Positions 1 through 11,681 of a stretch of DNA of 38,864 nucleotides are shown here, in pieces (positions within the stretch are counted from its first letter, which is position 1; each line of letters starts with the position of its first letter). The notes beneath the pieces were generated by a model. That model saw only the letters and a program-made list of their open reading frames with translations. It was not told the origin of the DNA and did not search any database. The DNA comes from Alectoria sarmentosa (Eukaryota; Ascomycota; Lecanoromycetes; Lecanorales; Parmeliaceae): positions 1-38,864 of the forward strand of contig WOGZ01000309.1 in NCBI GenBank assembly GCA_009733775.1, read 5' to 3'. The translations under genes and the position numbers were made by a program.

Positions 1-589
1 TTGAAAATAATTATTAATTAAAGATTTCGAAGATATAAAATAAGTTATAAACACATTTCTTAAATTTTTATAACGTTAAAACATCGCTTTTTAAAAAAAA
101 GAAAATAATGTTATAAGCGTATTTTATATTTTTAATAAAAGTAAATGTTTTTTAATATTATATTTTTTTAACATTATTTAATTAAGTTTAACGTAACTTA
201 ATAAAGATATTTATTTTTATATAAATCTTTTTTTATATATATATACTTTCTTTTTATTTGATTGTTTTATTTAATACATTTATATAATATAACTTTATAT
301 TAATTTTAATAATATATACGCGATCGAATTATTTTTATTTATATAATATTTTATTATTAAATATATTTTATTATATATATATATATAAATTAAAATATAA
401 ATTTATAATAAATATCAAATTTATTTTAAAATGCGTTATTTAATTTAATTTTTTTTTATAATTTAATTATAATAATTTAATTATATTTTAATAATTTATA
501 TAATAAAGTTTAAACGAATCGTTTTAGTTGATTTTTATAATATATTCGATTAAATAAATAAAAATCGATAACGAAAATGTTATTAATAT

Positions 590-770
590 TAAAATTGTGT
601 CAGAGACTGAAATGATGCTGAATGCTTTATATTTCGATATACACGAAATAATAGCTATGAAGAGATTTACATATTGTGAAATCCATATTTGTAGGCAATG
701 CCAAGGCGCTAGGCCCGATCGGGTCGCGTACTGAGAAGACAGAATGAAACCATGACAAATTGTAATAAAT
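590..770. other. Short unmutated island inside the AT-rich block
   Basis: About 180 bp of near-normal composition stand between AT-rich flanks. The segment keeps many CpA and TpG dinucleotides and has a G+C-rich core around 700-740 that includes the palindrome cccgatcggg (716-725). I see no tRNA or rRNA fold and no open frame. It may be unique DNA caught between two mutated repeats, or an insertion that arrived after the flanks decayed. Confidence 0.55.
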
Positions 771-1280
771 CTAATTTTTATTTTTATTCGAAAGTTTCTT
801 TAATCACTAAATTAAAAGATTAATTTTATATTAATTAAATATAATTTTTGAAAAGCTTACTTTTTTTGTAATTAAAAATTATATAAAAAAATGTTTTATA
901 TGCTTAATATAAGATTTTATTAAATAAATTTTTAAATTTCACGATTTTCTAATTAAAATGTATTTTATTTCTTTATTTTCGATTTAAACGCGAATATTTT
1001 TCAAAGAGACTTTATTATAAAATTAAATCTCGAACATTATTTTTATATATATATATATATTTTTTCTTTTCTTTCGTATTATACATTATATAATAATAAT
1101 ATAATTAAATTAAATTATAAATTCGAATACGCGTTTTCGAATAATATTATTTTTATAAAATTTGATTAAAGAAATTAAAACGTTTATAAAAAAAGAGAAT
1201 TTTTTTTTAAAATCTTTTAAGTGCTTTAAGCCTCTGAGCCTTTAACAGATAAACTCTTTTTTCTAAATTCTTTTATTCTT

Positions 1281-1432
1281 CGAAACTCTTTAAAAGCTTT
1301 TCGAAAGTTTTTGTCAAAGAAACTATCGAAGCAAACTCGAAATCATGATATATAATATGATATATATGAGACTTCGAGCTTATTTCGACAACTTCTTCAA
1401 CAAAAGCTCTTAAAGAGCTTTTAAAGAGTTTT
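1281..1432. repeat. Imperfect inverted repeat (hairpin-forming)
   Basis: The left arm (about 1281-1340) reappears as the imperfect reverse complement in the right arm (about 1375-1432). Both arms contain ctttaaaagct followed by a similar series of short words. The centre, around 1345-1370, is an AT-rich alternating stretch. A further 8-bp stem with a 6-nt loop (agcttttc / gaaaagct) lies at 1516-1537. This could be a decayed foldback or MITE-type element; no coding content is seen. Confidence 0.55.
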
Positions 1433-2889
1433 TAAAGAAAAAAAAAGATTTCGAAAGTCTCTCTCGAGCGTAAAAAAAACAAATATTATTCAAATTATAA
1501 TGTAAAAATCTTTCAAGCTTTTCATCACTGAAAAGCTCGCGCTTTTAATATATATTATTTTATTACTTGAAATTTAAACGTAAACGCGTTAAATTAAAAT
1601 CATAACATTATTTCTCTTTTAAAAATTTTATTTTCGAAATTAATTTCATAAATAGTCGTCTTTATTTATTTCAACGATCGAAGTTTACGACTTTATAAAT
1701 ATAAGTTTAAAATTCTCGCCGATAAAATCGAACTTAAAACCTTAAATCTTTTAGTGTGAAATTTGATCTTTTGATTTAGCGATTAGCGAAAACCTTTGCG
1801 AAAACTTATTCACATAAAATTGAATCGTGATAGCGAGTTAAAATATCAAAAACATCATAATCGTGATAATAAGTTGATTTATTCTTTTTAATAAAATTAG
1901 CTATTTATAAGTTTATTAAATTAAAAGCTTGATAAAATATTTGTTAAGCAAACGCAATAAGTTTAATAAAATAAATATTTAAGTAAAATAAATACTTAAC
2001 GATTTCGTAACACGTTATAATTTTAATAATTATATTTATTATTACGTTTATTTTACTTAAAATATTTTTAATTATATTAAAATTAAAATTTTAACTTTTT
2101 TATTTAATGTTATATACGTTATTATATATTTTTACAATTAAAAAATTAAGTAAATAATTTATAATCTTTTTTTTAATTGAATAAAATTATAAAAAAAAGT
2201 ATCGTTTTTTATTTAATTTTTATCGAAATAAATTTTAAGTCAAAATTATATAACGTTTTATTTTATAATATTATTTTAATATTATTTTATTTTAATTACA
2301 ATTATTAATTTAAATTTAAATTAAATATATAACATTATTTTTATTATTATATAAATTAAAATTTAAATATTTATTCTTAAATTTATATAAATGTTTTAAA
2401 TTTAATTAAATTAAAATAATTTTATATCGACGAAAAATTATAATAAAGTATTTTATTTTAACTTTAATTTTATATTATAATAACATTAACGTCGTTATCG
2501 TAAATATAATTTTTCGTATATAAGTTTTATAAAATAATTTATATATTACGCGAAAATAATAAATATCGTCGTTAATTTATAATTTTATTATAAAAATTAT
2601 AAAATAAAAAGTTTTCGTATTAAAAATAATTTACTTATATATAATTATTAATATAATTATTAATCGTTATATATATTAAAAATATTTCGAGTCGATAACG
2701 ATTTTAATTTCAAATATAGTTATTTTTAATGCATTTTTATAATTTATTCTTTTAAAAATATTTATTTAATTAAACTTTTCAATTGTTATAATATCGTTAA
2801 CGTTAACGTTTTAACAAATTTGAAAAATTTATAAAATCGCTCACGCAATAGCATCTTAAAACCTTAAACAATAATCGATATTCTTCTTT

Positions 2890-3393
2890 CAAAACATCGT
2901 CACTGCAAAAGATTTGTATAAAACATGGATCGCACGAGCATAATCGGCGTGACAAGCCTGTTGATAGGGTGTGCTACAAGATGAGGCTTCTGATAGGCTA
3001 CAGGCAGGATTGCGAAAAACCCCTTGCCGACCTTAAAGTAGTTAAAGTTTTGTGATAAAATCGTTGACTGTCAAATTGCAGAAGTTGACAGTACTTAATC
3101 ACAATCTCTGATTTTCGAGGACCCTCATTGAACTGACTCTCTTTGCCTTAGCGAGGCAGGGGCTCCTCGCTGCTTGCTTTTCAACCAATGCTACCTACTA
3201 CTTTGGATATGCGGAGTCTCGATAATCTACGTACGTATGTCTTGGGTATAAAGTTAGTGATACATCATCTCATTCTGTCTGCTCTGTAAAACCCAGCAAT
3301 GCGGCAGACGCCTTTTCATCAACTCCTTCGCCTGTGACACGATAATTCCAGGAGAGAAGGCACAAGGTCTCGGATGCTTCGTCTCCCGCAAGC
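2890..3393. other. 3' flank of HRD1, no gene seen
   Basis: This is normal-composition DNA between the AT block and the HRD1 stop codon at 3394, and it would include the HRD1 3' UTR on the minus strand. No open frame or RNA gene was recognised. An 8-bp inverted repeat, actgtcaa (3067-3074) and ttgacagt (3085-3092), could form a hairpin about 300 nt past the stop. Its role is unknown. Confidence 0.6.
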
Positions 3394-5934
3394 TCAGTCC
3401 AGCTCTTCAGTAGTGTCTTCCACCGTTGTCGCTTTCCCCTTTCCTTTAACCTGCCTACTGTCGGCTATTGTTTGCGACATTGGTCCTGCTCCTGGGTCGT
3501 TAAGCTTCGCCTTTTCGTTGTAATGGGTCCCATGCTCAAAGTTTTCGATTTCGTCGGCTTGGGAAAGGCCGTTCGGTACTTGAATGCCAGGGCCAGAGCC
3601 CCTCAGAGGAGTCTCTAGTGAGGTATCACCCTTATTTTCTAAGTCGGGTTTGCCAGTACTATGATGACTTTGTATCTCTCCTGGTAGCCCTGAGGAGCTT
3701 TCTCCCATCAGCGTAGCTAAATTTGTCGGCGAGCGATCCCGAGGCACAGATCCAGTTGACGCGTCGATACCGGGCGGTTGTGACTGAACGCTAGAGCTAT
3801 TAACGGTGGGAATCTCACCAAGGATAGTGTTCCTCCCATCAGCAAGTCTCAGGAGCGGCAGAATACTCCAACCCGGCGGTAGCGTCATGCCAGCAGGTAG
3901 ATTCGAATGGCCAGAACCTATGCTCTGTTGCTGTTGACCAGCCCCAAAAACATTTGCGTAACCCGCGGGTTGAGGCAGTGTGTCGAGAACTCGAGGCGGA
4001 CTTGTTAAAGAAGATTGCCCAGTAAAGCTCGCGTCTGGGTTTGCCTGTGCTATACGCAATCTAGCAAGTTCTCCTTGCAAGGCACGCACCAGGTACAATT
4101 GATGTTGCTGGACTCGAAGCGAATTTATTTCTCGGACTAGTTGATGCTCCATCTGATGCAGCTGAAGTTGTAGAGCTGTTGGGCTAAAGCTGGCAACAGT
4201 CCGTGTTTGAGGTCCTGGAATTTGGCGCTGGAATCCAAACGCACCGCCTACACGTGGCAACTGCCCTGTCGCCGGCAACTGCGCTGGCTGAGTAAGAGGA
4301 GGCGCATTGTTGTTGACTTGAGGCGCGACACCCTGGGCGTCTTGCCTTGCGCCAAACGCTACACGGAGTGGACCGAGATTGAACACGTTCTGAGCAGCTA
4401 CAGGTTGCTGGAATTCACCAGGCGCAGGAACTTGAGCCTGTGGTTGGTTGACGTGAGGTGGCGCCCTATCATGCTGGTTTGCGAGGGCCTGGTCTTGCGT
4501 TCGAGTCACAGTCCCTCTCATGAGTACTGGCCTTCTGCAGGTCGGACAATTTTGTTGGCGCTCGAGCCAGCTGCGCAAGCACGCGAAGTGAAGAATATGA
4601 CCGCATGGAAGCTTTTTAGGCCTCAAACGCTCGTCAATAGCGGCTGTTCCATGGCTGTTGGGCTCTGTGTTACCTGTTTGAACAGCGCCGGCAGTGGTCT
4701 GTGCTTGCCAAGGCCTCATATCTTCTCGACAGATGATACAAACATCTTCTCGAGCAATCTCTTCTGCGGTAGCATCTGGGTATCTTGCATTCATATCCCG
4801 GGTTGCTTGTCGATAGCGGATGAAATCGGCGATTCGCTTGTAGAAGGAGCGGATCGTGAGAGCTACGTCTCGAATGATGTGAATAGGCATGCCGTAGAAC
4901 ATGCAAAGTACACAAAAGAAAGTAAGATATAAGACGAGCTTGAAGAAGTCTAAAAGTCAAGGTTTAGCTAGAGACTTTCGAAGAAGCCAATTTTGGCTCT
5001 TCATACCTGTAGCAAGGTCCAAGTAGAAAACCCATCGACCCTTTTCCTCCCAGCCAGGAACATCGATATTCAATGAATTGATATCGTCATCAGTGGCGAT
5101 ATTACCGGCGGGATCTTCGGAAGAAGTGGAGCCATCTGCCGTAGGTTCTCGAGGTTGGGCTGATACTCTGTCACGCCTTATCTGGGCTCGGCGATCTTTG
5201 ATTTGGTTCTTGATTACCGCTGCCTCACGGAGGGATATCGTGTAGCGAGCCGCAGTGGAAATGGAGGTCATAGTCAGGACAGCAAATTCGAAAGCGAACA
5301 TAACCATCATATTGGGCCGCGCGTGGAGAAGGACAGTGTTGATGGAATATCGAAGCATGAACATGTCGAAAAGGGTCGAAATGATAAGTGAGACGGAGAG
5401 TCGGGCATGGAATAAGCGTGGGTTCGATGGTGGCTGCTGCTCCAGAATTTCAACCCGTCCTTCTCCAATCCAACCCCACACCTTCCCTATCAACAGGCAA
5501 ACAAACATAACCAAAAACCAACCACCCACCTCCTCTCGAAATATAGTCATTGCAAGACATGTCTCCGTGATGGCAAACCATGCCTTTTCGTAAAGCTGTT
5601 CTACTTCGATTGGTCGTAACGGACCGTAAAAGAGCCTCTGCAAGCCAAGCATTCCGGAGCATACACCTAGAAGTGCAATATTCGTGAGTACCTAAAGGAT
5701 TGCGTGAGCGCAAGAGCTTTCTTGGAAGTATACGGCATGGGTATCATACCATGAGACATGCATTGCTCTGAGCCAGATAGACACAAGCTGAGTAGAAGTT
5801 AGCCCGCTCATGGAGTGCTCGGATTATGACACCCGTTGCCAGGACCATGGAGGTCTACAGAAGATCAGTAATGCATCCGCACAAAAGGAAGGACGATAGG
5901 CTTCTCATACCCCGGCGTAAGCTGCAAATCTCAT
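3394..5934 (-). CDS. hrd1: HRD1/synoviolin-type ER-membrane RING-H2 E3 ubiquitin ligase
   Basis: Four exons, read on the minus strand: 5934-5911, 5854-5750, 5691-5007 and 4949-3394, giving 789 aa. The introns are 56, 58 and 57 nt with gtatga donors and tag acceptors; joining them keeps the frame and restores a classic Hrd1 N-terminus (MRFAAYAG, then TSMVLATG). HRD1 is the ubiquitin ligase of ER-associated degradation; it forms a retrotranslocation channel with Hrd3/Der1 partners and ubiquitinates misfolded proteins. The N-terminal third is a run of hydrophobic helices with Hrd1-typical segments such as GLQRLFYGPLRPIE, GGWFLVMF and MFAFEFAVLT. A helix split by intron 3 leads into FYGMPIHIIRD. 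The RING-H2 ligands are C342, C345, C387, H389, H392, C395, C406 and C409, with a loop of about 41 residues after C345 that is longer than in the human protein. The tail from about 412 to 789 is Q/P/S-rich and probably disordered. No damage is seen. Confidence 0.97.
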
Positions 5935-6177
5935 ATTGCTGCGTAAAAGTTCCAGCAATGTAGGTCCTTCATCTCGATCTTCGTGGGGCTTAGTTGACGC
6001 TGAGGTGTCATCAACGGGTTCCGAACGTGCCAGACAGTAAGTATTTTTTCTTTCGGGACAAGGTTTATCCGGGGATAGCCGGATGCCAAGCCTTTCCTAT
6101 GAGCTTACTGCTCCTACCTTACTGCTGGACTACAAAATGACTCATTTGGTAGGTGTGTATAGGGATCAAAGTGCTCG
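5935..6177. promoter_or_regulatory. Divergent promoter shared by HRD1 and the MFS transporter
   Basis: The two start codons (HRD1 at 5934 on minus, transporter at 6178 on plus) face away from each other across 243 bp, so their promoters must overlap. The segment has normal composition and includes pyrimidine-rich tracts, for example around 6033-6055. I did not find an exact unfolded-protein-response element or another regulatory site that I would defend. The extent is set by the start codons, not by transcript data. Confidence 0.6.
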
Positions 6178-8483
6178 ATGAACATGTTCACAGCGACAAG
6201 ATTGCAAGCCGCCACTTACCTTGTAGGGGTATGCTTGTTTTCGGTATGTCTATTTTCCATAATCCTAATGTAAGGGTCGTAAGACAGTTTTGGCTCTACT
6301 TCCTCCCAATACTTGCCAGACTGTATGGGTCTTCTTCCCGCCGCAAAAAAGTTGCTAAATCCCAGCATGTCATAGATCGCATTTCTAGTATTCCTGAATT
6401 CGTCCGTCTCCTTTGTCATCACGAATATAATCGGACAACGGACCAACGTTGGCAATGCCGTTGGCACTTTGGGTTTTGCGGACGAGCTGGTCGCACTGAT
6501 AGCATGTCCTGCTTGGGGAGTGATATCCGATCGACTCGGAGTTCGAATTGTAAGCTACTCTTCTCGTTGAGCATTGAAAGGTCCACAAAGCACGGAAGCA
6601 TGGGAAAATGTGAGGATGTGCTGGGTCTCTGTTTAGGAACGTTCTCGTCCAGAATCTGTACCATTGGATTCTTCAAATATCGTGCAGAGTTGCAAAGGTG
6701 TCCAGCTGTAGTCAGCCAGCATGGAAAAATCTCCAACCTGGTCTTCAAGACTCAAATGGCTCTACCTCCAACACCTCATCAATCACAAAACGGGATTGAT
6801 GAATACTGTAATTCAGGATCTTAATCAGATACTGTACCTCCAGATCATCAAGACTAAAAGTGTGCTGGGATCCTACTGAAACCTCACAGGTCTGCGTTCT
6901 GGGCTATACTATCATCGGCCTTGCGCTATTACTTTTCGTGCAAGCCAAGGATGTCTTTCCCCAGTTGTTGCTCGCTAGGCTGTTCTTCAGCTTCGGAGGC
7001 GCAGCGGCATCAACAATGGTGACAGCGATTCTCCCATCAATGATCATACCCTGCGAGAACCATGACGAAGCAAACCGGCCAAATAGAACTCCTGGCGCCA
7101 GCAATGGTCACGGCTTTTCACCCTCAATCTCATCCGAGCTCACAATAACACCCCAGAGATTACAGCATCAGGCGAGCCCCAGAACTCCGCCCAATGAAAT
7201 ATCGCCGACTCGTCTTGCGGGCATTGTTGGCATCTTCACCGGTTGTGGTGCTCTTCTCGCGTTGGGTTTCTTTCTTCGTTTGCCAGAAATTATTCAGCGT
7301 AGAGGTACTTCACCTGGACAGGCGTTGGCTGATAGCTACTACGTAATTGGGGCAACAGCTCTAATCCTCGCTTTGTTGTGTTTTCTTGGCCTGCGGAATC
7401 TACACGGCGACGAAGAGAAAGGATGGCGAAATCTAGTGTATGGCCGACCAGGTGATCCACCGTCCAAGATATCCAGCCTGAAGTCTTTGGCCGAGGCAGT
7501 CGACTTAGGCTTCAAGAATCCTCTATTAGGCCTGGGATATCTTGGCGGCTTCGTAGCGAGAGCATCCGTACGTATCTTTGAAGCGATTCCTTCCTACACA
7601 CCGCAAAACTCTTTGTCGCAAAGCACCTCTTTGGAGCCAAAAGACTCATTTCACTCCTTAGACTTGTCTTGACATCTGGATCGTTGCGTTCAAAATAGAA
7701 AGCTGACTCTGAGATCTTTAGTCGGTTGCAATCTCGCTCTTCATTCCCTTGTTCGTGAACGCGTACTACATTTCCTCTGGACTATGCGATAAGACAGGGG
7801 ACAATCCGGAGGATATCAAAACGGATTGTCGAGAAGCTTACGTCCTTGCTGCCGAGCTCACTGGCGTTTCGCAACTTGTGGCCCTCTTGTTTGCGCCTGT
7901 TTTTGGGTTTCTAGCGGATAGATACCGCCGTTTCAATATACCTCTTCTCATGGCAGCACTATTAGGTGTTGTTGGGTACATTGTCCTGGCATTTCTGGCG
8001 AACCCACAGGCAAAAGGTACGCACGGTACCCCTTGGATCTTCGTCATCATGGCTTTGTTGGGGATAAGTCAAATCGGTGCAATAGTATGCAGCTTGGGCC
8101 TCTTAGGACGGGGTGTTCTAGGTCTACAGGCCGATAGTAACTTATCAGGACCGGCATATTCTGACCTAGTAGCGCGAGCGGAAGGTCATAATTCCAATAA
8201 CAACGAGACTGCCGGATCAATCGACTCTCCAATTGAGGGCAATGCCGAAGAAGCCGCCGATGGTACACCTTTATTACGGGCTAGAGGCCGTTCACAGAAC
8301 CATCTGAAGGGCTCGATTGCTGGCGTCTACTCATTGGCTGGGGGTGTGGGCATCCTCCTGTTGACAAAACTTGGCGGGCTCCTGTTCGATGATGTCTCAC
8401 CTGTAGCACCTTTCGTTATGATATCTGCCTTCAATTTTCTCCTGTTAGCGGCTGGAATTGCAAATGGAATCTCAACTATTTGA
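6178..8483 (+). CDS. Major facilitator superfamily transporter, 12 helices
   Basis: The proposed exons are 6178-6243, 6376-6549, 6890-7567 and 7722-8483 (559 aa), and all junctions are phase 0. The introns are 132, 340 and 154 nt with donors gtatgt, gtaagc and gtacgt; branch-like sites gctaaat and gctgact are visible in the first and third. The start at 6178 is preceded by an in-frame tag at 6160 and joins to the next exon to make one continuous first helix (YLVGVCLFS plus IAFLVFLNSSV). MFS motif A appears after helix 2 (GVISDRLGVR) and again after helix 8 (GFLADRYRR), as expected for the two six-helix halves. Helix 4 has LLLARLFFSFGGAAAS, followed by a long hydrophilic S/P-rich loop. A second hydrophilic insert lies before helix 11. 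The protein is an integral membrane, proton- or solute-coupled transporter of unknown substrate. Exon 1 is the least certain part; the rest is firm. It is divergent from HRD1 and converges with PRI2. Confidence 0.92.
6550..6889 (+). other. Unusually long intron (340 nt) of the MFS transporter gene
   Basis: This segment interrupts the frame between SDRLGVRI and VCVLGYTIIG, which join into the normal helix 2-3 region of the family. It starts gtaagc and ends cctcacag. It is about six times longer than the introns of the neighbouring genes. No conserved mini-exon was seen; an antisense frame across it has no recognisable product. Confidence 0.8.
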
Positions 8484-9984
8484 AACGGCTAGTGAGATCA
8501 TGAGTTGGAGCCGTTGCTCTGCATGTACACGATGGATGTCACAAGAGACTGCTGCACTAGCTGGTAGCGTGGCAAACCGCGTCTAGAAGAAGGAAAGGTT
8601 GAAAACTATTCTATGTTCTCAATATCAGTATGACGAGTTCCCGGCGCTGAAGACCTGACGAAGCTTTCGGTTTTCATTACACAAACGAGGACAGCCGAAT
8701 CTGACTCGAACGTATCAACCTAATGAAGGGAATGTTTGGAATCGAGACCCAATTTCACATTGTGACGCACACAATGTGCCAACCCTAGTCCCGAGTCAAG
8801 CTCCCATCCTCAGTCTCGCCATGATGATTTGGTGCATCAGGGAATGGTGTCCTTGTCTTGGCTCTTCAAGCAGCGATGGCAAAGTCTGGCTTTGGCTCGG
8901 ACTATAAGTGAACAAACGAGGCGCTCGACGTTGACTAAAGACATAATCAACGCCTCATAATTCACACTACTCACAGCAGCGGCTCATGATGAAGCGCGAT
9001 GGGGTATTTCAATTCAAATCTCGATCTCAAATGAGTTACTAGTGTTCTGATGTCCACATTCTGCCCTAAGATTCATGTGTCCAATTCATGTTGGCTGCCC
9101 ACACTTCCAATACAGCCCGAACTTTTCATCATTGCCCGCACAATGTGATCAGTATCAAGCAATACACGGCCAATGGACATTTCGAAACTTCATTTCTCTA
9201 ACGGACTTGGAAAGCGTCCCTATGGTGGCATTGAGTCGCCACACCTTTAATGCCAGTGGCTACGCTTGTATCTTGGCCCTGAACGCCTTCATGAGAGATC
9301 CACTAGAATCTGCATCACCCTCATATTGAATACCACGGGCATGAGTATCATTTCCTCAATTGCACTCGTTGTCTCCCGGTTGAAAGATGTATTACCAAAG
9401 ACAGAGGACTGCCCTGAAAAGCCACAGCTGGGCACAACGCTTGGTGGGTATGAGCACGAATCTGCTAGAGGATCAGACCCACCTCGAGTAAGAACGTTTT
9501 AAGTCATCTAGCTTGCTCTAAGATAGCATTCCGACAATTTGGAAACAGATTGATTGTCCATGGACTGCGTTGAAAACAGATGCGGCTCCACAATGTGATC
9601 ATTGCAGTGTTCTACGATCCCTCCACCGGTATCACACCGTTCAAAGCCCGTTCAAGACTTTACTCGAGTCCTAGATGCCTGGTCAGGCCCAACGCAACCC
9701 AATAGCGACAGAAGCCTTGCCACCATGGGGTAGGATGCGTAGGGTACCAAGCAATCCAAGATAAGTGGATCTACAGTCTCAGACATATGTGTTGATGTGC
9801 TAAAGCGTGTTACCAAGCACAAATGATGAATGTGCATGTCACGCTCTCACTATCTCGAGTCAGACACTTGGGATTTACTGCAGCTGCGAGCGGTCACAGG
9901 ATCCTTGTCATTGGCCTCTAGAGGTCATCTTCAATGTGGCAAACATGGTGTTTGGGATTCCTCCATTAATGCCGATTGAAGGCG
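8484..9984. other. Convergent intergenic stretch, no gene recognised
   Basis: These 1.5 kb lie between the stop codons of the transporter (plus) and PRI2 (minus) and must hold both 3' UTRs. The composition is normal, so the stretch is not decayed by RIP. Open frames of 60-85 codons occur (for example 9075-9329) but show no family resemblance, no intron-linked extension and no bias I would trust. No tRNA or 5S-like element was spotted. The word cacaatgtg occurs three times (near 8770, 9140 and 9590), once as half of a perfect hairpin. Confidence 0.6.
8756..8778. terminator. Perfect 9-bp hairpin in the convergent 3' region
   Basis: The arms cacattgtg (8756-8764) and cacaatgtg (8770-8778) are perfect reverse complements around a 5-nt loop. 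The hairpin lies 273 nt past the transporter stop codon. It could fold in the 3' end of either convergent transcript or be a palindromic protein site; a terminator role is only a guess. Confidence 0.3.
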
Positions 9985-11614
9985 CTACATTTCCATCTCG
10001 TCCCCCTTTACCGCTGCAGCACCACCAGTTTTCAGTAAATAACTCCGCTTAAAATATGTATTCGGGTGTACAATTGTGTCTAGCTCCGCAGCACCCCAAC
10101 TGCCGTCCTCCTTGACACGTTTGATGTCGCCTTTATGCGCCCATTCGAATACACGATTGCAGGCAATATGGAATCTTTTCTTCTCCACGTCTTCTTTGAC
10201 TCCTCTCAGGACATCTCGGTCAATGACACCTGTGGTCTGAAGAAGCGCGGTGAGGTTATCAACGCCGAAATGCCGATATGGACAACCGTGACTTTCTCCA
10301 CTCCCTGGTGGATGCTCGGTCAAGATTTTCTGGCATGAAAAGGGCGAGTATCCTCGTCCTCGCCGGATTGCGTCACCACCAACGTCACCGTAGGCATGTC
10401 TAATGTTGTATCGGTATTCCTTGTTGAAGATGTCATCTGTGATGAGCTTGAAAGCCTGACGCCAGAAGATGAGACAATTCTCCAGTGTTAGTCCGATACC
10501 TTTGAGGAACAAAGTGTATTGTAGTCGCCCGAAATGCTTCAGATGGCTGTTCTTGCGCAAAGTCGTATGGAGATTGCGCATGCAGAGAGGGAAATGCTGG
10601 GATATAGGATCGATGGAGGAAGCGTTAATTGAAGCACCAGGGAGTGTGCTGTCCGAGTCCGAGAGGGTTGAGTCAGGGGTCGCAAAATTTTTGGAGAGAT
10701 GATGCAAAATGGGTGTAAGGCGGTCGTCTTCGTCGAGACGGGGGAGAGCGCGAGCGGCGAGCTGTACGTGATGTCAGATGATGGTGAAAGGATAACGAGG
10801 CGCCGGAAATCACACCTCTAGTCCTTTGTCTAGCCTAGCATTGAAGCCTGCAAGAACCATGCTCATCTGTTCCTTGACCGGCACGTATGCCTTGCCGGCT
10901 TTCAGAAAGACTCTTCGGCCTTCTACAAGCTCGGATACCGTCTCAAAATCTACCTTGAACCAACCTCCTTCCTCTACGTCCTGTCGCTTCAGTCCTGGAG
11001 TCGCGTTCTGTAGATCCACCCCTAAAGCTTTCTTCTCTTCTTCAGACACGACTTCCCAGTCCAATGGTAAAGACTCGACGAATATTTGTCTTTCTTTGGC
11101 GTCGTCATTTTGAAAGCGTAACTTAAACAAAGCACCCTCGATTCGTGCAAAGCGCCTCCGTAGATCATCCGTAGAAGAGAATGCAAGACGTAAGATAAAG
11201 TGGGAGTAGTGATCTTTCCGTCGCTCTGATTTGAGGAGCTCATCTTGTGACCCAGCGGAGGACGAGGTATTCGAATGAAGGGGTAACCATTTCTGAAGTA
11301 AAGGTGTTACATGGGCGGCAGTCTCGGTGTGGGTTTTGTTGCGGAATGAGCACGCTTCAATCTCGGCGAGAACTAGTTGCTGTCAGCAAGGGTGAAAGAG
11401 TGCATGCGAGCGCGTCAAATTTACTTCTCAATCTATCGATAGCCCATTGCTCGAATTGCTCGAGCGTGATCTCGGCCGTGGGGGGAATTTCATAGAGGTT
11501 CAGGCGATGGGGGTAGTCTTGCTGTTTATATGTGGGAGATGCGAATTGTTTCTTTTTGTAATCAATCGTACTTCTCCTTTTGGGGTCAACTCGATTATAG
11601 CCTTGTCGTATCAT
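9985..11614 (-). CDS. pri2: DNA primase large subunit, Fe-S protein PRI2
   Basis: Three exons, read on the minus strand: 11614-11425, 11372-10816 and 10761-9985, giving 507 aa, the usual size for the family. The introns are 52 and 54 nt with ctgac branch sites and ag acceptors; the joined frame has no stops. PRI2 is the regulatory subunit of the primase-DNA polymerase alpha complex that makes RNA primers at replication origins and on the lagging strand. The N-terminal segment (MIRQGYNRVDPKRRSTIDY, YPHRLNLYEIPP) and the C-terminal Fe-S domain are both recognisable. The four cluster cysteines are C309 (FPLCMRNLH), C392 (SPFSCQKIL), C409 (HGCPYRHF) and C450 (HIACNRVF); their spacing (83, 17, 41) is very close to that of yeast Pri2. 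The motif RRGRGYSPF is present; the residue before it, usually N in my recollection, is I here. An in-frame upstream Met at 11704 exists, but the start at 11614 matches the family and leaves the MCB boxes outside the coding region. Confidence 0.97.
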
Positions 11615-11681
11615 AGTTGCTTTGGTCAGTACCAGAAGTCGAGAGAGAATCGGTTGATGTGCAAGTTTAACAGGACGCAGG

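Larger units (their letters stand above)
1..2890. repeat. AT-rich, RIP-like block with no intact gene
   Basis: This stretch is almost entirely A and T, with the remaining C and G mostly as CpG (tcg, acg). No open frame of meaningful length or recognisable protein segment is visible on either strand. The composition matches repeat DNA decayed by RIP, which converts C to T mainly outside CpG. Two exceptions inside it, a G+C-richer island near 590-770 and an inverted repeat near 1281-1432, are listed separately. The change to normal composition is fairly abrupt around 2,830-2,900. What element was originally here cannot be told. Confidence 0.8.

Noticed and set aside
4207..4932. 241-codon plus-strand frame opposite HRD1
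   Set aside because: It is antisense to the firmly identified last HRD1 exon and has no recognisable product.
6153..6824. 223-codon plus-strand frame across the 5' part of the transporter gene
   Set aside because: It starts on GTG and runs through introns out of the MFS frame; the conserved helix 1-2 exon (6376-6549) is in a different frame.
9075..9502. Small frames in the convergent intergenic stretch
   Set aside because: Short, no domain, no plausible splice extension; not enough to call a gene.
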